DNA of 64,000 bases from the NCBI RefSeq assembly GCF_014656075.1, contig NZ_BNBS01000016.1, positions 1-64,000 on the forward strand. The letters are read 5' to 3'. Numbering within the stretch: the first letter of the stretch is position 1; each line of letters starts with the position of its first letter. The notes below the pieces were generated by a model. The model did not search any database. It was not told the origin of the DNA and saw nothing but the letters and a program-made list of their open reading frames with translations. Shown piece by piece: positions 50,623 to 58,461 of this stretch. Origin of the DNA: Streptomyces hydrogenans (GTDB lineage: Bacteria; Actinomycetota; Actinomycetes; Streptomycetales; Streptomycetaceae). The translations under genes were made by a program, and so were the position numbers.

Positions 50623-52008
50623 GTGCAATTCCACGACTCGATGATCAGCCTCGTCGGCAACACCCCGCTGGTGAAGCTCAACAACGTGACGGCCGGCATT
50701 CAGGCCACCGTCCTCGCCAAGGTCGAGTACTTCAACCCCGGCGGGTCGGTCAAGGACCGCATCGCGCTGCGGATGATCGAGGCGGCCGAGCAGAGCGGTG
50801 AGCTGAAGCCCGGCGGCACCATCGTCGAGCCCACGTCCGGCAACACCGGCGTCGGCCTGGCGATCGTGGCCCAGCAGAAGGGCTACAAGTGCATCTTCGT
50901 CTGCCCGGACAAGGTGTCCCTCGACAAGATCAACGTGCTGCGGGCCTACGGCGCCGAGGTCGTCGTCTGCCCCACGGCCGTCGACCCGGAGCACCCGGAC
51001 TCGTACTACAACGTCTCGGACCGCCTCGTCCGCGAGACGCCGGGCGCCTGGAAGCCCGACCAGTACTCCAACCCGAACAACCCGCGCTCGCACTACGAGA
51101 CCACCGGTCCCGAGCTGTGGGAGCAGACCGAGGGGAAGATCACCCACTTCGTGGCGGGCGTCGGCACCGGCGGCACCATCTCCGGCACCGGCAACTACCT
51201 GAAGGAGGCGAGCGACGGCCGGGTCAAGGTCATCGGCGCCGACCCCGAGGGCTCCGTCTACTCCGGCGGCTCCGGCCGTCCGTACCTGGTCGAGGGCGTC
51301 GGCGAGGACTTCTGGCCGACCGCCTACGACCGGAACGTCACGGACCGGATCGTCGCGGTCTCCGACAAGGACTCCTTCCAGATGACCCGCCGCCTCGCCA
51401 AGGAGGAGGGCCTGCTGGTCGGCGGCTCCTGCGGCATGGCCGTGGTCGCCGCCCTGGAGGTCGCCAAGGAGCTCGGCCCGGACGACGTCGTCGTCGTCCT
51501 GCTGCCGGACTCCGGCCGCGGCTACATGTCGAAGATCTTCAACGACGAGTGGATGGCCGACTACGGCTTCCTGGAGGACACCTCCACGGCCACCGTCGCC
51601 GACGTGCTGCGGCACAAGGAGGGCGTCATGCCCTCGCTGGTCCACATGCACCCGGACGAGACCGTCGGCCAGGCCATCGAGGTGCTGCGCGAGTACGGCG
51701 TCTCCCAGATGCCGATCGTGAAGCCCGGCGCCGGCCACCCCGACGTGATGGCCGCCGAGGTCATCGGCTCGGTCGTCGAGCGGGAGCTCCTGGACCACCT
51801 CTTCACGAAGCAGGCGTCCCTGGAGGACCCGCTGGAGCAGCACATGTCCGCGCCGCTGCCGCAGGTCGGCTCCGGCGAGCCGGTCGCCGACCTGATGTCG
51901 GTGCTCGGCGGTGCCGACGCCGCGATCGTCCTGGTCGAGGGCAAGCCCACCGGTGTCGTCAGCCGTCAGGACCTGCTCGCCTTCCTGGCCAACGGCGGCG
52001 CGAAGTAG
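50623..52008 (+). CDS. Cystathionine beta-synthase
   Basis: 461 residues, GTG start with GGAG upstream. PLP domain: NPGGSVKDRIALRMIE (PLP-binding Lys), PTSGNTGVGLAIVAQQKGYKCI, GVGTGGTISGTG and VGGSCGMAV. Two C-terminal CBS domains (~340-400 and ~405-461) follow. There is no N-terminal haem-binding region, as in other bacterial enzymes. It condenses serine or O-acetylserine with homocysteine in reverse transsulfuration. The frame is open far upstream, but homology and ribosome site place the start here. A 275-bp spacer with a bidirectional hairpin follows. Confidence 0.93.
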   Translation: MQFHDSMISLVGNTPLVKLNNVTAGIQATVLAKVEYFNPGGSVKDRIALRMIEAAEQSGELKPGGTIVEPTSGNTGVGLAIVAQQKGYKCIFVCPDKVSLDKINVLRAYGAEVVVCPTAVDPEHPDSYYNVSDRLVRETPGAWKPDQYSNPNNPRSHYETTGPELWEQTEGKITHFVAGVGTGGTISGTGNYLKEASDGRVKVIGADPEGSVYSGGSGRPYLVEGVGEDFWPTAYDRNVTDRIVAVSDKDSFQMTRRLAKEEGLLVGGSCGMAVVAALEVAKELGPDDVVVVLLPDSGRGYMSKIFNDEWMADYGFLEDTSTATVADVLRHKEGVMPSLVHMHPDETVGQAIEVLREYGVSQMPIVKPGAGHPDVMAAEVIGSVVERELLDHLFTKQASLEDPLEQHMSAPLPQVGSGEPVADLMSVLGGADAAIVLVEGKPTGVVSRQDLLAFLANGGAK

Positions 52009-52204
52009 CACCCCGGAGGGTGTGGCGGGTGTTCGCTCGGGCGTTCGCGCAAACGGTACGAGCGCGTCACGTCCGCGCAGCACCCGCTTAACACGCCTCC
52101 GGCAGAGTGTTCCTCGTCGGCGTCACAGAACTTCCGGAGCGGCTCCCGGACCTCTGAAGACGCCGCGGACGCGGAGACCGGCCCTGACCCGGGCCCGTGT
52201 CCCC

Positions 52205-52259
52205 CGCGGGGACCGCCGTCGTCCCGCCCCCCAGCGATGGGGGTGCGGCGGTCCCCGCG
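52205..52259. terminator. Bidirectional stem-loop terminator
   Basis: CGCGGGGACCGCCG (52205-52218) pairs perfectly with 52246-52259 between the convergent CBS and DUF4232 genes. Confidence 0.85.
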
Positions 52260-52283
52260 TCAGACTTTCCCCGGCCCGTGCGG

Positions 52284-53036
52284 TCAGAGCTGGGTGATCG
52301 GGCGCATCGCCAGGCCCTCGGTCCCGGCCCAGCCGTTCACCCGCGCCGCGTCGTCCACCGAGACCGTGTCCAGGCCGTCGGGAAGGTCGAAGACGAGCGT
52401 GCCGCGCAGTTCGGTGCCCTCGCCGGCGACCAGCGTCGCCGTGAAGCGGTCGGACTGGTCGTACTCCGCCTCGCCGCCCTCGTCGTTGCCGAAGACGTAC
52501 AGGCCGGCGTAGGCCTTGCCGCCGCCCTCGACGACGACGGGCTCGGTGTCCGGCTCGCCGAGCGTCTCGACGATCGGGGCGTCGTTCCCGGCCTTGAGGC
52601 GCAGGATCGGCGCCTCGTTGAGGACGCAGGGCGTCTTCGAGCCGTTGGTGACCGTCAGCAGGAAGTGGCGGGGGGTCTCCCCGGCCGGGTCCTGGAGCTC
52701 GACCGCGGTGGAGAGCCCGTCGGCCTCGCAGTCCGCGTAGCGCGTGCCGTTGCCGCCGCCGGTCTCGCCGCTGTCGCCGGTCCCGGTGGCCGTCGGGTCG
52801 GCGGTGCCGGTGCCCGAGTCGTTCGACGGGGAGGCGGTCGTCGGCGTGCTGCCGTCGGCCGACGCGGAGCCCGAGGGGGTGGCGGTCGACGGGGCGCCGG
52901 CGCTCGGCCCCGCGGCGCCGGTGTCGTCGCCCTGGCAGGCGGTGGTCGTCAGCAGGGCCGCGACCACGGCCGCGCCGAGCGCGGCGCCACGCAGACCGCG
53001 GCGTCCTGAACGGGCCCTGAACGTGGTGGAGTTCAT
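52284..53036 (-). CDS. DUF4232 lipoprotein
   Basis: 250 residues. A basic N-terminus, hydrophobic stretch and lipobox LTTTAC (Cys ~34) mark a lipoprotein. A Ser/Thr/Pro/Gly-rich linker (~36-95) leads to the DUF4232 domain (~97-250: RYADCEADGLSTAVELQDPAGETPRHFLLTVTNGSKTPCVLNEAP), whose two Cys may form a disulphide. Common in Streptomyces with no known function. It faces away from the RpiR gene. Confidence 0.88.
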   Translation of the reverse strand: MNSTTFRARSGRRGLRGAALGAAVVAALLTTTACQGDDTGAAGPSAGAPSTATPSGSASADGSTPTTASPSNDSGTGTADPTATGTGDSGETGGGNGTRYADCEADGLSTAVELQDPAGETPRHFLLTVTNGSKTPCVLNEAPILRLKAGNDAPIVETLGEPDTEPVVVEGGGKAYAGLYVFGNDEGGEAEYDQSDRFTATLVAGEGTELRGTLVFDLPDGLDTVSVDDAARVNGWAGTEGLAMRPITQL

Positions 53037-53208
53037 GTCGTTTCCTCTTCCCCCGGTGGCCGGCCGGGAGCCGGCCCGTCTGTGAGCGACATGGCTATTC
53101 TTTCCGCGTGGGGGTGGGGGGCCACCGGCGTCCCGCGTTTGTTACAGCCCTCGGACGAACCGGAAGTCGTGGCGTGACCATGACGCCTTTCCCTGCCGTC
53201 CCGGCGTC

Positions 53209-53228
53209 TCTGCATATCCTTATGCAGA
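53209..53228. promoter_or_regulatory. Perfect palindrome TCTGCATA-TCCT-TATGCAGA
   Basis: The 8-bp arms (53209-53216, 53221-53228) lie 36 bp before the RpiR-family start at 53264, where an autoregulatory operator is expected. It is unusually AT-rich for this chromosome. Confidence 0.6.
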
Positions 53229-53263
53229 CAGGGTCAGGGATGAATGGGATGAAGGGGGACGGT

Positions 53264-54112
53264 ATGAGCGACAGCCCGGCCGGGCGGCTCCAGGCGCTCT
53301 TCGAGGGGCACCGGCTCACGCCCACGCAGCGGCGGATCGCCCACTGCATGGTCCGGCGCGCCGCCGACGCGCCCTTCCTCTCCAGCGTCGAACTCGCCGA
53401 GCTGGCCGGCGTCAGCCAGCCCTCCGTGACCCGCTTCGCGGTCGCCCTCGGCTTCGACGGCTACCCGGCGCTCCGCCGCCACCTGCGGGAGGTCGCGCCC
53501 CCCGAGCGGCCCGCGGCCGCGGCCGGGGAGGACGCCGGGCACAACGAGTACCAGCAGGCCGTCCTGGCCGAGATCGAGAACCTGCGGCACCTCGCCGGGC
53601 TGCTCGCCGACCCCGCGCCCGTGGAGCGCGCCGGACGGCTGCTCGCCGGCTCCCGACCGCTGCTCGTCCTCGGTCTGCGCGCCGCCTCCTCGCAGGCCCG
53701 CGGCTTCGCCTACTTCGCCGCCAAGGTGCACCCGGACGTCCGGCTGCTCGACGAGGGCGGCTCGATGCTCACGGACCGGATCGACGCGGCCGTACGGGCC
53801 GGGGCCACCGCGCTGCTCTGCTTCGCGCTGCCCCGCCACCCGCGCGAGGTCGTGGAGGCGCTGGAGTACGCGCGGGCGGCCGGGCTCACGGTGGTGACCG
53901 TGGCCGAGTCCGCCTTCGCGCCCGTCGCCGCCCACTCCGACCTGCTCATCCCGGCCGCCGTCGGCACCGGTCTGGCCTTCGACACCGCCTGCGCGCCGAT
54001 GCTCCTCGGCCGGGTCCTCCTGGAGGCCATGGCGGACGAGCTGCCGGACGCGCAGGCGCGTCTGGAGCAGTTCGACGCGAAGGCGGCGGAGCGGGGGCTC
54101 TTCGTGGAGTGA
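53264..54112 (+). CDS. MurR/RpiR family transcriptional regulator
   Basis: 282 residues from ATG 53264 with GGGGG upstream. N-terminal HTH_6 domain (~10-75: RLTPTQRRIAHCMVRRAADAPFLSSVELAELAGVSQPSVTRFAVALGFDGYPALRRHLRE) and a C-terminal SIS sugar-phosphate-binding domain (~125-260: LLVLGLRAASSQARGFAYFAAKVHPDVRLLDEGGSMLTDRI, ALLCFALPRHPREVVEALEYARAAGLTVVTVAES). It would respond to a phosphorylated sugar or similar ligand. Its targets are not obvious in the window; the upstream palindrome suggests autoregulation. Confidence 0.92.
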   Translation: MSDSPAGRLQALFEGHRLTPTQRRIAHCMVRRAADAPFLSSVELAELAGVSQPSVTRFAVALGFDGYPALRRHLREVAPPERPAAAAGEDAGHNEYQQAVLAEIENLRHLAGLLADPAPVERAGRLLAGSRPLLVLGLRAASSQARGFAYFAAKVHPDVRLLDEGGSMLTDRIDAAVRAGATALLCFALPRHPREVVEALEYARAAGLTVVTVAESAFAPVAAHSDLLIPAAVGTGLAFDTACAPMLLGRVLLEAMADELPDAQARLEQFDAKAAERGLFVE

Positions 54113-54139
54113 CCCGGGCCGGGGAGGCCCGGTGCCGGG

Positions 54140-54511
54140 TCAGATGTCCAGTTCGGCCTCGATCTTCTTCAGCTGGTGGCGGGCCATCGCCAGGTTGGCC
54201 CGGTCCTTGGACAGGGCCAGGTAGAGGAACAGGCCGTTGCTGCCGCGCGACTTGAGCAGCCGGATGAGGTGGTACTGGGTGCCGAGGGTGATCAGGATGT
54301 CCTCGATCTCCTCCTGGATGCCCAGCATCTCCATCGTCCGGACCTTGGCCCGGACCACGTCCGTGTTGCCGGCGGCGGCCACGGTCAGGTCGAGCTCCTT
54401 GCCGCCGCCGATGGTGCCGAGTGCCATGCCGCTGGTGTAGTCGACGAGGGCCGCGCCGATCGCGCCCTCGATCGCGGCCGCTTCCTTGAGGGAGGTCTCG
54501 GTGTTCGCCAT
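54140..54511 (-). CDS. Roadblock/LC7-domain protein (cluster gene 4)
   Basis: 123 residues, a single roadblock-like fold: IEGAIGAALVDYTSGMALGTIGGGKELDLTVAAAGNTDVVRAKVRTMEML, ITLGTQYHLIRLLKSRGSNGLFLYLALSKDRANLAMARHQL. In bacteria roadblock proteins (MglB, CvnB) bind Ras-like GTPases as GAPs or scaffolds. It is a paralogue of the protein at 55763-56173, sharing ALVD-NSG-ALGT and the LARxxL tail. Last gene of a four-gene minus-strand cluster and convergent with the RpiR gene. Confidence 0.82.
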   Translation of the reverse strand: MANTETSLKEAAAIEGAIGAALVDYTSGMALGTIGGGKELDLTVAAAGNTDVVRAKVRTMEMLGIQEEIEDILITLGTQYHLIRLLKSRGSNGLFLYLALSKDRANLAMARHQLKKIEAELDI

Positions 54512-54564
54512 GGTGTCGCTTCCTTCTGGGTCGGTTCGGTTTCTCCGAGTGAGGGGTGGTTGGG

Positions 54565-54957
54565 TCAGGGGAGGTCGCGGCGGTCCAGCGCGCCGTCGAC
54601 CAGGGTGCCGATGCGGGCGCTGGAGCGGCGGGCCTCCAGGTGGAGCCGGCCCACGTTGATGCGGGGCTCGGCGAGGAGGGTGAGGACGGCGGAGCCGCCG
54701 GCCGCGTAGGTGGCCACGTAGCCGGTCTCGCCGCGGACGAGGAGTTCGCGGAAGCCGCCCTGGCCGGTGGACTCGGTGAGCCGCCGGCCGACGCCGAGGG
54801 CGGCGGCGGTCAGCGCGGCCACGCTCTCCGCGGCGCCGTCCACGGTGTCGTGGGCGAGCACCAGGCCGTCGGCGCTGGCCGCGAGGGCCCCGGTGAGCTG
54901 GGGCAGCCGGGCGCGCAGGCGTCTGAGCTCGCCGAGCACCTCGGCTTCGGCTGTCAT
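54565..54957 (-). CDS. Roadblock/LC7-domain protein (cluster gene 3)
   Basis: 130 residues from ATG 54957 with GAGGAG upstream. The roadblock pattern LRARLPQLTGALAASADGLVLAHDT ... VAALTAAALGVGRRLTE ... GYVATYAAGGSAVLTLLAEPRINVGRLHLEARRSSARI is closer to MglB/CvnB than to its two neighbours. An alternative start 45 bp upstream is possible. There is no GTPase gene adjacent, unlike the conservon (cvn) operons of Streptomyces. Confidence 0.85.
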   Translation of the reverse strand: MTAEAEVLGELRRLRARLPQLTGALAASADGLVLAHDTVDGAAESVAALTAAALGVGRRLTESTGQGGFRELLVRGETGYVATYAAGGSAVLTLLAEPRINVGRLHLEARRSSARIGTLVDGALDRRDLP

Positions 54958-54998
54958 CAACTGTCTCCTCTCGGCGCGCAGGCGCAGAGCACGCCTCA

Positions 54999-55766
54999 TC
55001 ACAGGTGTGCCTCCAGGGCGTCACGGAGCCGGCGCAGCAGGGCGATGTCGGGGTCGGCCACCGGCGGGACCGGTACGTAGGCCGGGGAGGGCGGTGCGGG
55101 GGTGGCGTCGGGGGCCGCGTCGAGCGGGGTCTCGACGAGTCCGGCGGCGGCGAGCCTGCGGACGTCGAGGAGGGTGTGGAAGGCGGGGCGGCCGAGGAAC
55201 CGGGCCAGCTCGGCGGGGGTGCGCTTGCCGTCGGCGGCGGCGCGCTGGGCACGGCGGCGGGCGCCGACGCCCTGGCCCGGGGCGGCCGGGCGGGGCACCA
55301 CGGGGGCGGTGTCGACGGCGGCGTACGGCCAGACGGCGTCGAGGAGTTCGCGGCGGCGCAGGGTCTCGCGCTCGACGGCCTCGGCGGAGACCGGGCGGAC
55401 CGTGCCGAACCAGTGGCCGACGCCGTACCGGAAGCGGGTGGGGCCGCTGGTGGGGGAGAGGGCGAAGAAGGCGGCGTCGAAGACGGCGCCGAGGTGGCAG
55501 ATCTCCAGCTCGCCGTCGCGCAGCCGGCCGCTGTCGACGAGGAAGCGGCCGACCGCGCGGTGGGCGCCGGCCCGGTCGACCGCCTCGTCCCAGCCCTCGC
55601 GGGGCAGTCGCCCGGCGGTGGTGAGCAGGACGTCCATGCCGGGGGAGGCGGGGCTCTCGGCGTGCACGACGCGGCCGTCGACGAGGTAGAGGGTGCCGTG
55701 GTCGCGGAGCAGGGCGCCGGTGGCACGCTCCGCCGCGAGCCGCACGAGCATGGGGGAGACGCTCAT
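54999..55766 (-). CDS. DUF4388/PATAN-like protein (cluster gene 2)
   Basis: 255 residues. The N-terminus LVRLAAERATGALLRDHGTLYLVDGRVVHAESPASPGMDVLL fits the DUF4388 (PATAN) pattern of 'gene X at low dose, effector region' proteins in signalling systems. A middle helical part (EGWDEAVDRAGAHRAVGRFLVDSGRL) and a C-terminal winged-helix-like region (~185-225, KRTPAELARFLGRPAFHTLLDVRRLAAAGLVET) follow. Its start overlaps the previous gene's stop (ATGA at 55763-55766). Probably an adaptor or DNA-binding output for the roadblock proteins (inference). Confidence 0.65.
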   Translation of the reverse strand: MSVSPMLVRLAAERATGALLRDHGTLYLVDGRVVHAESPASPGMDVLLTTAGRLPREGWDEAVDRAGAHRAVGRFLVDSGRLRDGELEICHLGAVFDAAFFALSPTSGPTRFRYGVGHWFGTVRPVSAEAVERETLRRRELLDAVWPYAAVDTAPVVPRPAAPGQGVGARRRAQRAAADGKRTPAELARFLGRPAFHTLLDVRRLAAAGLVETPLDAAPDATPAPPSPAYVPVPPVADPDIALLRRLRDALEAHL

Positions 55767-56173
55767 CCCAGGACCAGCCGCTCGGCGAGGTCGCCGAGGC
55801 GGATGCGGGCGAGGGCGAGGTTGCCGGTGTCGCGGTCGAGCCAGAGGTGGAGGAAGACGCTGCTGTCGAAGGAGGTCCGGACGAAGCGGAGGACGTGGTA
55901 GCCGGCGCGGGTGGTGACGATCAGGTCTTCTACGGGCGGCTGGCCCTCGGCCTCCTGGGCGCCGTCCGGGTCGTCGGCCGAGGCGGTGAAGGAGTCGAAC
56001 TCGGCGGCGGCGCGCGCCAGTTCCGCGGTCTCCGCGGCCGTCGTCTCGTGGTCGCCGACCGGCGACTCGCCCGCCGTCCCGAGCGCGAGGCCGCTGTTCC
56101 AGTCGACCAGGGAGGCACCGCGAGCACCCGGCAGGGTCATGGCCTCCATGAGGCACTCGTCGATTCCGGGCAC
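55763..56173 (-). CDS. Roadblock/LC7-like protein (cluster gene 1)
   Basis: 136 residues from GTG 56173, which has GGGAGGGG 7 nt upstream. IDECLMEAMTLPGARGASLVDWNSGLALGTAGES is a roadblock opening; VEDLIVTTRAGYHVLRFVRTSFDSSVFLHLWLDRDTGNLALARIRL closes the fold. An acidic insertion (~60-80) separates the two halves. Overlaps the DUF4388-like gene by 4 bp, so expression is coupled. It starts the cluster. Confidence 0.8.
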   Translation of the reverse strand: MPGIDECLMEAMTLPGARGASLVDWNSGLALGTAGESPVGDHETTAAETAELARAAAEFDSFTASADDPDGAQEAEGQPPVEDLIVTTRAGYHVLRFVRTSFDSSVFLHLWLDRDTGNLALARIRLGDLAERLVLG

Positions 56174-56323
56174 GCGGGTTCCCCTCCCGATACGGCGTGC
56201 GAGCAACGGCAGTGACGGTGACGTTACTGAACGGCGCCTCCCCGGGAGGGGGTTCTGGCATTTTCCATCGGAACATGCCCAAGCGCGGCCGGAATCAGGT
56301 AGAGAAGCGTCCGGCGGACGCCG

Positions 56324-56788
56324 TCAGTAGTGGCTCTCGACCGTCCTCGCGATGTCGTCCAGGTCCTTCGCGAGCGCCTTGGAGACGGCCTTCGCGCCGA
56401 AGCGGGCGAGGAGGCGGGCGACGGGGTTCTGCCGGCGGCCGGGCGCCGGCCGGGCGGAGAAGGTCATCCGCAGCACGCTGGCGTCCGGCCCGTCGGTGCG
56501 CAGCGAGAGCTCGGAGACGTAGTGCATGCCGTGCGAGTCGGCGACCGTCACGTACCGGTCGGGCGGCTCGCACTCGGTGACGGTCATCTCCTCCGTGGCC
56601 TCCTTGCCCAGCATCCTCCGGGTCTCCCGCCAGCGGGTTCCCACGCCGAAGCCGCCCTCGGTGAGCACCTCGACCTTCTGGACGCCGGACAGCACCCGGG
56701 GCATGTCCGGCAGGTCGGTGATCGACTCCCAGACGCGGCCGGGCGAGGCGGCGACCCGGCGCTCGACGACGACGGTGGTGGTGGTCAT
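56324..56788 (-). CDS. SRPBCC/START-like protein
   Basis: 154 residues: TTVVVERRVAASPGRVWESITDLPDMPRVLSGVQKVEVLTEGGFGVGTRWRETR, then RYVTVADSHGMHYVSELSLRT and a C-terminal helix (FGAKAVSKALAKDLDDIARTVESHY). The helix-grip fold binds hydrophobic ligands; members include aromatase/cyclases and lipid carriers. No catalytic residues can be assigned. It follows the PLP enzyme by 32 bp on the same strand and is probably co-transcribed with it. Confidence 0.85.
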   Translation of the reverse strand: MTTTTVVVERRVAASPGRVWESITDLPDMPRVLSGVQKVEVLTEGGFGVGTRWRETRRMLGKEATEEMTVTECEPPDRYVTVADSHGMHYVSELSLRTDGPDASVLRMTFSARPAPGRRQNPVARLLARFGAKAVSKALAKDLDDIARTVESHY

Positions 56789-56820
56789 GGCTCCATCGAA
56801 GTGGCTGTCCCGGCCCGCCG

Positions 56821-58236
56821 CTACCGGACGAGCGCGTCGGCGTGCGCGCCGCCCGCCTCGGCGACGATCTCCTCGGGGGTCTGTCCGGGGCGGACGGTCG
56901 CGAAGGAGACCGTGCCGTCGTCGGCGACGGTGAAGCCGTGCACGGCCGGGCGGGGCAGGCTGTTGTAGGCGTAGTGGTGGGCGAAGGCGTACGCGCCGGT
57001 GTCCGGGACGGCGATCACGTCGCCCGGGTGGAGCGGCGGCAGCGCCCGGCCGGCGGCGAGCAGGTCGCCGGCGAAGCAGGCCGGGCCCGCCACGTCCTGG
57101 ACGGTGGTCACGCCGGTCCGGGGGCGGCCCCCGGAGTCGTACGCGAGGATCCGCAGCGGCCACGCCTCGGGGGCGTAGACGGTGCGGGTGGCGAGCTGGA
57201 CGCCGGCGTGGGTGACGGCGATGGGGCGGCCGCCGGAGGTCTTGGTGTACTCGACGCGGGTGAGGACCGTGCCGTGCTTGGCGAGCAGCGAGCGCCCGAA
57301 CTCGGTGACCAGGCGGTAGCGCCCGTCGAGGAGGCCGGGGACGGTGGCGGCGAGCAGCCGGGCGTAGTCGGCGTAGGAGGGGGTCTCCTCGTCGGAGGCG
57401 AAGTTCACCGGGAGGCCGCCGCCGATGTCGAGGGTGTCGATCTGGGCGCGGCCCGCCTTGGCGTTGATCTCCTCGGCCAGCGCGTACGCGGCCCCGACGC
57501 CTTCGGCCATCAGGGTGAGCGGCACGCCCTGGGAGCCGGTGTGGGTGTGCAGCCGGGTGAGCCAGGGGCGGTCCAGGTACGCCTGGACGACGGCCTCGCG
57601 GGCGCCCTCGTCGCGCAGCGCGACGCCGAACTTGGAGGTGGCGGTGGCCGTGGAGAGGGCGCCGATGCTCCCGGCGCCGACCTGCGGGTTGACCCGGAGC
57701 CCGAGCGGCGAGGCGGTGGGGGCGGAGGCGACCAGGGCGTCGATCCGGGCCAGTTCCTGGAGGTTGTCGGCGTTGACCGCGATCCCGAGGGCGAGGGCCT
57801 CGCGCAGCTCGGCGGGCGTCTTGGCGGGCGAGTCGAGGACGGTGCGGGACGGGGGCAGCCCGGCGGCGCGGGCGAGGGCCAGCTCGCCGGGGCTGGCCAC
57901 CTCGGCGCCGATCCCGGCGTCGGCGAGCAGGCGCAGGACGGGGACCAGGGGGCACGCCTTCACGGCGAAGGCGTGCAGCACCTCGGCCCGGGTGACGGCG
58001 GCGAAGGCGCTGGTCAGGGCGGCGGCGGAGGCGCGGATGCCGGCGGTGTCGAGGAGGGCGACGACGGGGGCGGCGGGGGTGCGGGGGGCGCCGGGAGGGC
58101 CGGGGATCGTGGCGGCTCCGGCGGCTTCGGGGGCTGCCGTGGTTCCGGGGTGTCCGGGGTGTCCCGGGTTTCCGGGCGCCAGGAGTCCTTGGGCGACGGC
58201 GGCTCGGACGGCGAGATCGCGGCGGTGGGAGGCCAT
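56821..58236 (-). CDS. PLP fold-III decarboxylase-like protein (DAP/Orn decarboxylase family)
   Basis: 471 residues from ATG 58236. An odd N-terminal insert (~20-55) is Pro/Gly/Ala-rich with PGNPGHPGHPG and IPGPPGAPRTP units. The TIM barrel holds HAFAVKACPLVPVLRLLADAGIGAEVASPGEL with the PLP Lys in AVKA, then VNPQVGAGS, HTHTGSQG, DIGGGLPV and a beta-domain with GPACFAGDLL. The family C-E/D-S-x-D element is changed to CFAGD, so diaminopimelate is not a safe substrate. CAGGAT upstream of the start suggests a leaderless mRNA. The SRPBCC gene follows. Confidence 0.8.
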   Translation of the reverse strand: MASHRRDLAVRAAVAQGLLAPGNPGHPGHPGTTAAPEAAGAATIPGPPGAPRTPAAPVVALLDTAGIRASAAALTSAFAAVTRAEVLHAFAVKACPLVPVLRLLADAGIGAEVASPGELALARAAGLPPSRTVLDSPAKTPAELREALALGIAVNADNLQELARIDALVASAPTASPLGLRVNPQVGAGSIGALSTATATSKFGVALRDEGAREAVVQAYLDRPWLTRLHTHTGSQGVPLTLMAEGVGAAYALAEEINAKAGRAQIDTLDIGGGLPVNFASDEETPSYADYARLLAATVPGLLDGRYRLVTEFGRSLLAKHGTVLTRVEYTKTSGGRPIAVTHAGVQLATRTVYAPEAWPLRILAYDSGGRPRTGVTTVQDVAGPACFAGDLLAAGRALPPLHPGDVIAVPDTGAYAFAHHYAYNSLPRPAVHGFTVADDGTVSFATVRPGQTPEEIVAEAGGAHADALVR

Positions 58237-58397
58237 GGGTCCCATCCTGGCGGGGCGGACGCGGGGCGTCACGGGGGCGTGCGCGGGGGCGTGCGGGGCG
58301 CCCGCCCGGGGCGCGCGGGGATCCGGTGGCGCCCGTCCGGGGGCGTGCGCGCGGGCGGCGGGAGTCCCCGTCGCCGGGGCCCGTGCGCCGCGCCCTG

Positions 58398-58426
58398 TTG
58401 ACTACAACTATTCAGCAAGCCAGGAT
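58398..58426 (+). promoter_or_regulatory. hut promoter TTGACT-N17-CAGGAT
   Basis: -35 TTGACT (58398-58403) and -10 CAGGAT (58421-58426) precede hutU by about 36 nt, with GAGGAGG before the ATG. Confidence 0.65.
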
Positions 58427-58433
58427 GTGAATA
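58409..58433. promoter_or_regulatory. Possible hut operator TATTCA-N13-TGAATA
   Basis: A perfect 6-bp inverted repeat (58409-58414, 58428-58433) overlaps the spacer and -10 of the hut promoter. The regulator is unknown. Confidence 0.5.
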
Positions 58434-58461
58434 TCTGAACGACATTCGAGGAGGCACCGCC

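Noticed and set aside
54140..56173. A conservon (cvn) operon
   Set aside because: No histidine-kinase-like, DUF742 or GTPase gene is present; only roadblock and DUF4388-like genes are seen.
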